Notes under the pieces: generated by a model
What the model saw: the letters and a program-made list of their open reading frames with translations, nothing else
The model's database searches: none
Told to the model about the DNA's origin: nothing
Made by a program: the position numbers and the translations under genes
Assembly (NCBI RefSeq): GCF_013391475.1
Contig: NZ_JACBAZ010000001.1
Coordinates: 578,377 to 642,376 of the forward strand
Direction of reading: 5' to 3'
Source: Oceaniferula marina
GTDB lineage: Bacteria; Verrucomicrobiota; Verrucomicrobiia; Verrucomicrobiales; Akkermansiaceae
Length of the DNA: 64,000 bases
Shown here: positions 17,404 through 25,987 of the stretch, in pieces
Layout: each line of letters starts with the position of its first letter
How positions within the stretch are numbered: position 1 is the stretch's first letter

Positions 17404-19152
17404 ATGAAGATCGCTCATTTATCCACCACTCTCTCATTACTTGTATGTTCCATAGCGTCAGCACAACTTCAATGGGTAGATCCAGCAGGCGGAGAAAATT
17501 GGAACATTGAAGGCCGAATCTGGAATGAGCCTGGATATGGCAGACTACCGGCCAAAGCCAAAGGTAAAGTCCGTAACGCAGTATGGAATTTGGGGAAGCA
17601 ATCGGCGGGGTTAAAATTACGTTTCTGGAGTAATTCACCTGAAATTCATCTTGATTACCAACTCGCAGGAGGACTTTCCATGCCTCACATGGCGGCGACC
17701 GGAGTCTCGGGCTTTGACTTGTATCGACGCACATCAGAGGGCAAACAATTCTGGGTTGCCGCTACCAAACCGACAAAAACCTCCGCCAAGGTAAAACTAG
17801 CAAGCGGGCTTCATGGAAACCCACGCGTCCCGTCACTCTACACACTCTATCTTCCTCTCTATAATGGTGTAAAATCTCTCAAAATCGGGGTCGCGGAGGG
17901 AACAACGATCACTCCGGCAAAACCCGATGCCCTGAAACCCATTGTCGTTTACGGAACAAGTATTGCCCAAGGTGCCTGCGCTTCCCGTCCGGGGGTGGCT
18001 TGGACAGCCATTCTGGAAAGAAAGCTGGACCGACCACTTATCAACCTGGGATTTTCCGGCAATGGTCGCATGGAAACCGAAATGGCCGATCTGATGGTAG
18101 AACAAGATGCAGCCGTCTATGTCATCGATTGCCTACCTAACTTAAACGCAAAAGAGGTCCAGGAAAGAATCAAACCACTGCTCGATAGAATCCGCAAAAC
18201 CCGGCCAAAAACACCTCTCTTGCTCGTCGAGGAAGCGCCACGTGCCAATGCCATCTGGCACCCCAATAGACAAAGTCAATTGAATCAAGAATGGCAGGCA
18301 CTGAAAGGAGAATTCGACCGACGCAAACAAACAGACCCCAACCTTCATTACATGAATGGCAAGGACATCCTAGGCATCGATGGGGAGTCTACCGTTGATG
18401 CCGTTCACCCTAACGACATCGGCATGATGCGTTATGCTGTCGCTTATGAACATGCCCTGCGCCCGATCCTCGGTATGGAGAATATAGAAGTGGTAGAAAG
18501 CGTCCCCGCCTCACCACAGTTACGTGAAATCCCGGGCTACAACTTTCTCTCCCGACATCAGGAAATCCTCCAACGTCACAAAAAAATCAAACCGGATGTC
18601 GTTTGGTTGGGTGACTCTATCATCCATTTTTTCTCAGGTGAACCCAAAGCCCCCTACATTCGCGGTGACCAAGCATGGAAAAAACTGTTTAATGGAACAC
18701 AGGTGACCAACCTTGCCTACGGCTGGGACCGCACTGAAAACGTCTTATGGCGCATTCAACGAGGTGAGTTAGATCAGATCTCACCCAAACTCATTTTACT
18801 CTCGATCGGAACCAACGACCTCTCGACCGGAAGAACCCCTGAACAAGTCAGCAACGCGATCATCACACTGGTCACCGAAATCAAACAAAGGCAACCGAAT
18901 GCAAGATTGATCGTCACCGGTATCTTACCACGTAAAACCCACGCTAAAAACCGCTTGGCTGTGAATCGTCGACTCAAAGAATCAGCCCAACAACAAGGCT
19001 ATGAATACCTGGACCTGTCCCCAGCTTTCCCAACCACCGAAGTCAACGGCAAAAAACTCATCAGCGGCATGAGTCCAGACCAACTCCACCCCAACACCGA
19101 AGGCTATAACCGAATGGGTGATCTGTTAAAAAGCCACCTTGATAGGTTTTGA
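17404..19152 (+). CDS. Secreted protein with two SGNH/GDSL esterase domains
   Basis: A 582-aa exported protein (signal peptide MKIAHLSTTLSLLVCSIASA). After an N-terminal beta-sandwich (about 25-170), the first SGNH domain has VVYGTSIAQG with Ser near 185, GFSGNGRME, and DAVHPND. The second has WLGDSIIHFF with Ser near 404, YGWDRTENVLW, LLSIGTNDLS, and DQLHPNTEGYNRMGD. Both domains keep the Ser, Gly, Asn and Asp-x-x-His blocks. Such proteins remove acetyl or other acyl groups from polysaccharides or sialic acids. Having two complete sites suggests action on two positions or two substrates. It may be the last working gene of the locus. Confidence 0.83.
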   Translation: MKIAHLSTTLSLLVCSIASAQLQWVDPAGGENWNIEGRIWNEPGYGRLPAKAKGKVRNAVWNLGKQSAGLKLRFWSNSPEIHLDYQLAGGLSMPHMAATGVSGFDLYRRTSEGKQFWVAATKPTKTSAKVKLASGLHGNPRVPSLYTLYLPLYNGVKSLKIGVAEGTTITPAKPDALKPIVVYGTSIAQGACASRPGVAWTAILERKLDRPLINLGFSGNGRMETEMADLMVEQDAAVYVIDCLPNLNAKEVQERIKPLLDRIRKTRPKTPLLLVEEAPRANAIWHPNRQSQLNQEWQALKGEFDRRKQTDPNLHYMNGKDILGIDGESTVDAVHPNDIGMMRYAVAYEHALRPILGMENIEVVESVPASPQLREIPGYNFLSRHQEILQRHKKIKPDVVWLGDSIIHFFSGEPKAPYIRGDQAWKKLFNGTQVTNLAYGWDRTENVLWRIQRGELDQISPKLILLSIGTNDLSTGRTPEQVSNAIITLVTEIKQRQPNARLIVTGILPRKTHAKNRLAVNRRLKESAQQQGYEYLDLSPAFPTTEVNGKKLISGMSPDQLHPNTEGYNRMGDLLKSHLDRF

Positions 19153-19351
19153 TCAGTATATCTTTGCAGTCGAAGATGCTAAGACTCACATCCTTCATCC
19201 CCTTCCTCAGGGTGTAATGGATAATCGCGCCATAGGATCGAACTGCAAATTAACCAGGAAACAGGAGAATGACAAAGCCGCTTTGAGCAGTTCCAATTTG
19301 AAGCCCCCAGTTTGACCGGAGGTCCCTCACTCTATGATTGCGATGCGCTGA

Positions 19352-19679
19352 TTATTTCTTGGTGAACACCACACGGAGGAACTCACTATTCTGGCCATCG
19401 AATGCAACGGTAGATCGTCCGATGACTTCCTGCATACCATTGGGCAAATCAGTGATGCTGACTACCACCGTTTCGATCTCGTCCCAAGCATCAGTGATAC
19501 CGAGGTCGGAGGAACGGTGTATTGCCTGATCCATGTGCTGCATGGCAGTGGGATTGCGCTGGTAAGTGATCGCTTGGCAGTCCGTGCCGTTCACATTAAC
19601 CGTGGTCTGTGAGTAAGGTAACGGGAGGTTTGCGATCCCAGGCATCGTGCCAAACCCGAATTCCTGTAGTGAGTTCAAT
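19352..19679 (-). pseudogene. C-terminal remnant of a secreted PVC-type protein
   Basis: On the minus strand the frame from 19679 down to the stop at 19352 reads like the last part of large verrucomicrobial exported proteins: TYQRNPTAMQHM, then TDLPNGMQEVIGRSTVAFD, ending in FLRVVFTKK. These tails usually close sulfatase or adhesin-type proteins. The frame has no start of its own and ends abruptly at 19679-19680, where the 184-bp repeat begins in the opposite orientation. The rest of the gene is absent. Confidence 0.6.
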
Positions 19680-19883
19680 CCGTCGCAGCGCTGGATCCAG
19701 TCGTTCTTCCGTTCTCCGGAAAACCTGGAAACCATCAAGGACATTTGTCATATCTACGCAGAAGAAGGAGTCGACTCCATCTTCTCATGGACCTACCGGG
19801 CCGGAAAAGGAACGCTGCTGCAAGCTCCGGATCCGGATGCCGTGTGGAAAATGCTGGGCGAGGACACGGAGGCGGGGTGGTAA
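19680..19883 (+). pseudogene. Truncated duplicate of the TIM-barrel gene's 3' end
   Basis: The translated stretch starts at SQRWIQSFFRSPENLETI and is the same as residues about 277-335 of the protein at 15554-16585, then runs into a different short tail before a stop at 19881-19883. DNA identity over 184 bp is about 97 percent, so the copy is recent. It has no promoter or start context and cannot encode a full barrel. Confidence 0.85.
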
Positions 19884-20103
19884 AGGGGTTGGAAAATGAA
19901 GTAAATGGACGGCATGACACATGTTCACCCGAGCAGTTGAGCGATCAAATTGAAACCCGGGCTACACCTGTTTTTGCCAGCATTCCTTATTCCCCGTTCT
20001 CCTTCCGTAATTCGTCCCCCTTTAACGTAATTTCGACCCAAGAAGCTACTTGCTTTACCCAACTACCTCAGCATATTCCTCCACAACATTCTGATCCAGT
20101 CAC

Positions 20104-23100
20104 ATGATTTTATTTCGTTCATCCATTCCGATCGCTGCCTCAGTAGGACTCTTGCTCGTCCCAATCGCAGCAAGCGCACAAACTACCAAGACGGTCACGA
20201 AAACGGTCACCAAGGCCGAGACCGATCAGTCACTCTCCATCCTCAGTGCGAAGAAAATCAACGACACCCGCATCGACCTCACCCTCTCGGCCAAACGCAA
20301 AATGACGGTCGACTTCTACAGCAACGACATCTTCCGCCTGTTCCGCGACGACAACGGAGGAGACCTCCGCAAGCCAAGCGCTAAGCCAGAAGCTCAGATC
20401 CTCGTCGACCAACCACGCAAAGCTCTCAGCAAACTCGACATCTCAGAAGCCGACGGCAACATCGTCATCCTCACCGACTCCGTCCGCCTCGAGTTCGAAA
20501 AAGCGACATCACTGCTCAAGCTCATCCGCCTCAAGGACGGCAAAACCATCTTCAAGCAAATCGCCGCCCCAAGCATCGGCACAAAAGAAGTCAGTCTCAC
20601 CCTCGAAGAGCTCGATGATGAATACTTCTTCGGCGGCGGCACCCAGAACGGACGATTTTCCCACAAAGGCAAGTCCATCGCCATCGAAAACCAAAACAGC
20701 TGGACCGACGGCGGCGTCGCCTCACCCAACCCTTATTTCTGGTCCACCCGGGGGTACGGCGTCATGTGGTATACCTTCAAAAAAGGAACCTACGATTTCA
20801 ACTCAAGTGGCCAGGGCAAAATCACCCTCTCCCACAAAACCGACTACCTCGACCTGTTCATCATGGCTGGCGAAACTCCAGCTGACCTCCTCGGCCATTA
20901 CTTCCAACTCACCGGCAAGCCGCTCCTGCTGCCCAAATTCGGCTTCTACCTCGGCCACCTCAATGCCTACAACCGTGATTTCTGGAAAGAAGATGACGAA
21001 AAAGGCACCCTCTTCGAAGACGGCAAACGCTACAAAGAAAGCCAAAAAGACAACGACGGAATCCAAGAAACCCTCAATGGTGAAAAGAATAACTACCAGT
21101 TCTCCGCTCGTGCCGTCATCGACCGCTACCAAAACGCAGACATGCCACTCGGCTGGCTTCTGCCCAACGACGGCTACGGCGCCGGATACGGCCAAACCGA
21201 TTCCCTCGACGGAAATATTGAAAACCTCCGCCAATTCGGTGAGTACGCCCGCGAACGTGGCGTAGAAATCGGACTCTGGACACAATCCGACCTTCACCCG
21301 AAAGAAGGCATCAAGCCACTTCTCCAGCGCGATATCGTCAAGGAAGTGCGCGACGCTGGCGTGCGTGTCCTCAAGACCGACGTCGCATGGGTCGGCCCCG
21401 GCTATTCATTCGGCCTCAATGGCATCGCAGACGCCGCAAACATCATCGCCAAACACGGCGACGACGCCCGACCATTCATCATCACACTCGACGGCTGGGC
21501 CGGAACCCAACGTTACGGCGGTGTCTGGACCGGTGACCAAACGGGAGGCAAGTGGGAGTACATCCGCTTCCACATCCCCACCTACCTTGGAGCCGGACTG
21601 TCAGGCATGACCAATATCTGTTCCGATATGGACGGAATCTTCGGCGGAAAAGCCCCCATCATCAACGCACGTGACTACCAGTGGAAAACCTTCACCACCA
21701 TGCAGCTCAACATGGACGGCTGGGGCGCTAACCCGAAATACCCACAAGCACTCGGCGAACCAGCCACTTCCATCAACCGCTGGTATCTCAAACTCAAAGC
21801 CGAACTGATGCCATACACCTATTCCGTCGCACGCGAATCTGTCGACGGCCTCCCAATGGTGCGTGCCATGTTCCTCGACGAGCCCAACCCATACACACTC
21901 GGAAGCCAAACCCAGTACCAATTCCTCTACGGCCCCTCCTTCCTCGTCGCCCCAATCTATCAAGCAACACGCTCAGATGAAGAAGGCAACGACATCCGCA
22001 ACAACATCTACCTACCACAAGGACAGTGGGTCGATTACTTCACTGGTGATGTCTACGCAGGCGGTCGCATCATCAACGAACTCGACAGCCCACTCTGGAA
22101 ACTGCCCGTCTTCGTCAAGCGTGGCGCCATCATCCCGAAGGCAAACCCGCACAACAGCGTCAAAGACCACGACACCTCGCGCCGCATCTATGAATTCTAC
22201 CCACACGGCGAGTCCGCCTTCACAGAGTATGATGACGACGGCCGCTCAAATGCCTACATCAACGGCGAAGGCACCTCCACGCAAATCGAATCCAAGCTCG
22301 CGGGAGACATTGCATTGATTCGGATCAAGCCAACCCAAGGATCATTCAAGGGATTCAATCCCAACAAATCCACTGAACTTCAAATCAACGTCTCAGCAAA
22401 ACCAAAAGCCGTCAATGCCAAGGTCAATGCCAAGGAGGTCAAGCTCACTGAGGTCAACTCACTCGAAGAATTGGCCAAAGGCGAAAACGTCTACTTCTAC
22501 GAGGCAAAACCAAACCTCAACAAGTTCGCTACCAAGAACTCTGAGTTTGCAAAAGTCGAAGTCATCAAGAACCCAATCGTTCACGTTAAGCTAGCTAAGG
22601 CCGATACCACAAAAACGGATATCGATGTCCGAATCTCCGGCTTCAACTTTAACTCAGCATCACCACTCCTCGTCAACAAAGGTGAACTCACAACCCCGAA
22701 AGCACAACTCACCGACGAAAATACCGGGCCCTACTCACTCACTCCAAGCTGGAAAGAAGTCGAAAATGCCGACTACTATGAAGTCGAGTTCCAAGGAATG
22801 CGTTACTCGACCATCAAAACGGCCTCATTCCTTATCGAAGACCTCCAGCCAAAAACCCCCTACGGGCTTAAGGTTCGTGCCGTCAACCTCGACGGGACAT
22901 CAAGCTGGCAAGACCTCACCGCCATCACCAAGGCCAACCCATACCAGTGGGCAGTCAAGGATGTGGCCGTCAAATCGTCAGTCCCCGACCAAGGGAAGTC
23001 GAAAATTGCAAACATGTTCGACCACGATCTCAAGTCAGGCTGGCACACCAAGTGGGGCACCAAGGCCGTCCCATTCGACTTCACCGTCGATCTCCAATCC

Positions 23101-23982
23101 GTCAACGTGCTCGAGAAGCTCCAATACATCCCGCGTGATGATGCAGGCAACGGCACCATTACCAAAGGCAGCGTCTCTCACAGCATGGACGGACAAACTT
23201 GGACTAAGATCGAAGACTTCACTTGGCAGAAAAATAGCGACACCAAGGAAATCGTCTTCGAGAAGCCAATCAAAGCCGCCTACCTTCGCTTCAATATCAC
23301 CGAAGCCGCTGGCAACTTCGGTTCGAGCAGCGAACTCTTCATCTTCCGTGTCCCTGGATCACCTCGCTACATCCCCGGCGACATCAATGAAGACAACATC
23401 ATCGATTCTAACGATCTCACCTCATACGATAACTACACCGGTCTTCGCAAAGGCGACTCAGACTTCGATGGCTACATCATCAAAGGTGATGTCAACTTCA
23501 ATGGCCTGATCGATGCACACGATATCTCACACGTCGCCACCAAGGTCGACGGAGGCATTAACAAGAGCACCGAACACAAACCTCTGGCTGGCTCCATCAC
23601 CCTCAAGGCCAACAAGAAGGAATACAAAGTTGGCGAGATTGTCGAGATCACGGTTTCAGGTAAGGACCTTGCCTCGGTCAACGCCCTGAGCTTCGCCCTT
23701 CCGTACGATGGAACCGAGCTCAACTTCGTAAGCTCCACCCCGGCTAAAAAAGGCGGCATGGCTCAAATGAAAGAGCTCACCAAAGACAGAACCCACACCA
23801 ACGGAAACAAGGCCCTTTACCCAACCTTCGTCAACCTCGGTGAAGCTCCAAAACTCAATGGCAGCAAGGACCTCTTTGTCATCAAATTCAAAGCCAAGCA
23901 AGACTTCACCTACGACCTCAAAGCGATCGACGGCTTCCTCGTCTCCCCAACCCTCGAGTACAAAAAACTCTTCAGCAAATAA
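20104..23982 (+). CDS. Secreted GH31 alpha-glycosidase with dockerin- and cohesin-like modules
   Basis: A 1292-aa protein with a signal peptide, a GH31 N-terminal beta-sandwich (about 40-260) and a GH31 TIM barrel (about 270-640). The nucleophile is Asp426 in VLKTDVAWVG and the acid/base candidate is Asp478 in WTGDQTGG. Beta domains follow, then a FN3-like module (about 870-940), a discoidin-like module (about 945-1085), a type I dockerin-like pair of calcium loops (about 1090-1150, PGDINEDNIIDSNDL and GDVNFNGLIDAHDIS) and a cohesin-like domain (about 1160-1292). GH31 covers alpha-glucosidase, alpha-xylosidase and alpha-galactosidase or GalNAcase activities; which one applies here is not clear from sequence. 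Confidence 0.88.
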   Translation: MILFRSSIPIAASVGLLLVPIAASAQTTKTVTKTVTKAETDQSLSILSAKKINDTRIDLTLSAKRKMTVDFYSNDIFRLFRDDNGGDLRKPSAKPEAQILVDQPRKALSKLDISEADGNIVILTDSVRLEFEKATSLLKLIRLKDGKTIFKQIAAPSIGTKEVSLTLEELDDEYFFGGGTQNGRFSHKGKSIAIENQNSWTDGGVASPNPYFWSTRGYGVMWYTFKKGTYDFNSSGQGKITLSHKTDYLDLFIMAGETPADLLGHYFQLTGKPLLLPKFGFYLGHLNAYNRDFWKEDDEKGTLFEDGKRYKESQKDNDGIQETLNGEKNNYQFSARAVIDRYQNADMPLGWLLPNDGYGAGYGQTDSLDGNIENLRQFGEYARERGVEIGLWTQSDLHPKEGIKPLLQRDIVKEVRDAGVRVLKTDVAWVGPGYSFGLNGIADAANIIAKHGDDARPFIITLDGWAGTQRYGGVWTGDQTGGKWEYIRFHIPTYLGAGLSGMTNICSDMDGIFGGKAPIINARDYQWKTFTTMQLNMDGWGANPKYPQALGEPATSINRWYLKLKAELMPYTYSVARESVDGLPMVRAMFLDEPNPYTLGSQTQYQFLYGPSFLVAPIYQATRSDEEGNDIRNNIYLPQGQWVDYFTGDVYAGGRIINELDSPLWKLPVFVKRGAIIPKANPHNSVKDHDTSRRIYEFYPHGESAFTEYDDDGRSNAYINGEGTSTQIESKLAGDIALIRIKPTQGSFKGFNPNKSTELQINVSAKPKAVNAKVNAKEVKLTEVNSLEELAKGENVYFYEAKPNLNKFATKNSEFAKVEVIKNPIVHVKLAKADTTKTDIDVRISGFNFNSASPLLVNKGELTTPKAQLTDENTGPYSLTPSWKEVENADYYEVEFQGMRYSTIKTASFLIEDLQPKTPYGLKVRAVNLDGTSSWQDLTAITKANPYQWAVKDVAVKSSVPDQGKSKIANMFDHDLKSGWHTKWGTKAVPFDFTVDLQSVNVLEKLQYIPRDDAGNGTITKGSVSHSMDGQTWTKIEDFTWQKNSDTKEIVFEKPIKAAYLRFNITEAAGNFGSSSELFIFRVPGSPRYIPGDINEDNIIDSNDLTSYDNYTGLRKGDSDFDGYIIKGDVNFNGLIDAHDISHVATKVDGGINKSTEHKPLAGSITLKANKKEYKVGEIVEITVSGKDLASVNALSFALPYDGTELNFVSSTPAKKGGMAQMKELTKDRTHTNGNKALYPTFVNLGEAPKLNGSKDLFVIKFKAKQDFTYDLKAIDGFLVSPTLEYKKLFSK

Positions 23983-24483
23983 CAAGCAAAGAAGAACCCC
24001 ATCATAAAAGGCATTTCTCAAATTCAATGGAATAGCAACTGAAGTCGAACATCATAGAACCGACGAAATGGGCGTTTTACGTCATATCCTTTTTCGCCTT
24101 GTTTCTGGTCATATCATTGGTTTCGTCCATCAGTATTTGCGAAATTGATTTAGGTTCCTTTTCCTGAAGGGAGAATATTTCTGATTTGATCAATCTGCTG
24201 CTTGAGGTCACCGGCAGCACGCTGATAGCCGTGCTGTTGACAAGTGTTGCAGAAAGCACCCGAAAACGTGAGGAGAAACAGAGCTTCGTTTTCAATCAGT
24301 GTGATCGATTCCATAGCTATGACACTTATACTACCCAGCTCAGAGGTAGGAGATTTTAGTCATGGTCGATGACCCACCGCTTACTCTACAGGTTGATGAT
24401 ATCCTTCTGTCATTAAAAATGCTCGGCAGAGAACCAGTATCATTGGATGGATTGATGTTGTCTTTTGCAAAGATCAGTGCCGG
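23983..24483. other. Gap without a supported gene
   Basis: About 500 bases between the GH31 gene and the recognisable part of the broken LamG gene. A short minus-strand frame starting near 24313 contains FSGAFCNTCQQHG but ends quickly and shows no family. The right part (about 24370-24483) lies directly before the LamG remnant and may be its eroded 5' half, but I cannot align it. Confidence 0.4.
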
Positions 24484-24815
24484 CCCGGAACGGCTACGGT
24501 CCCGACAGATCAGTAGGTTCATGTCGCAGTTACGGCCTCATCAGCATCTAGTGTTGAGTTTTACATCAATGGTAGCGCCACCGGCCGTGGTGGTAATACA
24601 AGCAACATGGCCACCTCAGATGACCCCTATGCCCTTGGCCGATCCTACGACGCCGGACCAGATCAAAACCAGAGATTTGCTGGTAACCTTGACGAAGTAT
24701 GTACTCGGTAGAAGACGCCTCGACGATTGCGGCCCTGGCAGCAGTGCCCGAGCCATCTTCACTGGCACTGCTTGGGCTCGGGGGTGTCGCTCTGATTCTT
24801 CGTCGCCGTATGTAA
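24484..24815 (+). pseudogene. Broken LamG / PEP-CTERM protein gene
   Basis: The frame holds a LamG core (VHVAVTASSASSVEFYING, then PYALGRSYDAGP and RFAGNLDEV). The Trp expected before VHVAV (normally Q-W-V/T-H) is a TAG stop at 24514-24516, a one-base change from TGG. A one-base shift near 24705 moves the reading to the frame that encodes STIAALAAVPEPSSLALLG and an LRRRM end, a typical PEP-CTERM tail. Two independent lesions and no intact 5' half mark it as a pseudogene. A good terminator still follows. Confidence 0.8.
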
Positions 24816-24849
24816 GCTGCCATTCCAACGAAATCTTCTTTTCGTGTTT

Positions 24850-24882
24850 GTCCGCTTTCTCATACGAGGAAGCGGACTTTTT
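24850..24882 (+). terminator. Rho-independent terminator after the broken PEP-CTERM gene
   Basis: GTCCGCTT (24850-24857) pairs with AAGCGGAC (24870-24877), followed by five T. From here to the AraC start at 25128 I see no further gene. Confidence 0.8.
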
Positions 24883-25127
24883 GCGTTTACCTGAGGCGGA
24901 CATAGTTCACAATTCACCACTCCCCCCCTTGTGACCCTTTTTTAGGATTCATTTCAATTCACAAAAAACCTTTGCCAAATACCAATTATGTTGCAATAGA
25001 CAATGATGCCCATTTATATCTTCGATCATCTTTCCTGTGTTTAATAGATCGTTTTTTACACATCAAGGGCACATCAAGGACTCCACAACTAGGACTCTGG
25101 TCCAGAGCAGCCGCAACCATTCCATTC

Positions 25128-25973
25128 ATGAAAGAAATTAGCCTACCCGTCCTCCGAGAATCTGCAGTCACGGCTATGGACTTCCCTAGCATGCAGGCAC
25201 CAGGTCTGGAACGGATCGGAGTCGCCAAGGTGACAGGAAACTATCACCGTAAGCCCCAAAAAGACGATACGCGTTATACCCATCTGCACGTCACCCTGAA
25301 AGGCTCCGCCTCGTTTCGGATCCTTGATCAATGGTGCGAACTTCCTGTAAATCAGGCACACATTCTCCCCAAGGGCGCATATCCCTGCGAATGGAAATGC
25401 AAAGACAAACAAGACAGCCCGTGGGAGGTGCTCTATGTTCGAATGTCGGATCAATTCAAACCGTTGACATACTATCAATTGGATCAACCGTTTATTAAAA
25501 AACAATGTGATCCTCAGGATTTACTATGGACTTTCCAAAGGCTTCACCGCGAGGCTTTACGGCAAGTGAACCGACCTGTCATTGTCAACAGTCTGATTGA
25601 AATGATGGCCCATCACCTCGGGGAAGTATTTTCTACCGAACACCGGGCACCCACACTAACCAATCTTTGGAACACGGTAGCTACACGCACCGAACGAGCA
25701 TGGTCACTTGATGAACTAGCGGCGGTGGCCTGCATGAGCAAAGAAAGTCTGCGCAAAGCCTGCATTGAAGAGACGAGCTATAGCCCCATGCAGCAAGTCA
25801 CCCGGTTGCGAATGAGACAGGCCAGCATTCTACTCCAGTCTGGTTTATATCGGATAGGAGATGTTGCGAACCTAGTTGGATATAACAACCCATACAATTT
25901 TTCAACAGCATTCAAACGTCATCACGGATTCACTCCAAGACAGCTACTTCCAACACCTAAAGCCACGAACTAA
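25128..25973 (+). CDS. AraC-family transcriptional regulator
   Basis: ATG 25128 (MKEISLPVLRES) is the best start; an in-frame ATG at 24972 would add 52 residues with no family pattern. The N-terminal half is a cupin-like sensor (THLHVTLKGSASF, LPKGAYPCEW). The C-terminal half has the paired AraC helix-turn-helix motifs: LDELAAVACMSKESLRKAC, and IGDVANLVGYNNPYNFSTAF followed by KRHHGFTPRQL. It lies 14 bp before the GH36-like gene on the same strand and may control that operon. The ligand is unknown. Confidence 0.87.
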   Translation: MKEISLPVLRESAVTAMDFPSMQAPGLERIGVAKVTGNYHRKPQKDDTRYTHLHVTLKGSASFRILDQWCELPVNQAHILPKGAYPCEWKCKDKQDSPWEVLYVRMSDQFKPLTYYQLDQPFIKKQCDPQDLLWTFQRLHREALRQVNRPVIVNSLIEMMAHHLGEVFSTEHRAPTLTNLWNTVATRTERAWSLDELAAVACMSKESLRKACIEETSYSPMQQVTRLRMRQASILLQSGLYRIGDVANLVGYNNPYNFSTAFKRHHGFTPRQLLPTPKATN

Positions 25974-25987
25974 CAAATTTAAATCCT

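Noticed and set aside
19352-19883. Insertion sequence at the duplication junction
   Set aside because: No transposase frame, no terminal inverted repeats and no target-site duplication could be seen.
24077-24295. Small minus-strand ORF with a CNTC motif
   Set aside because: Very short, no signal or domain, no neighbours on that strand.
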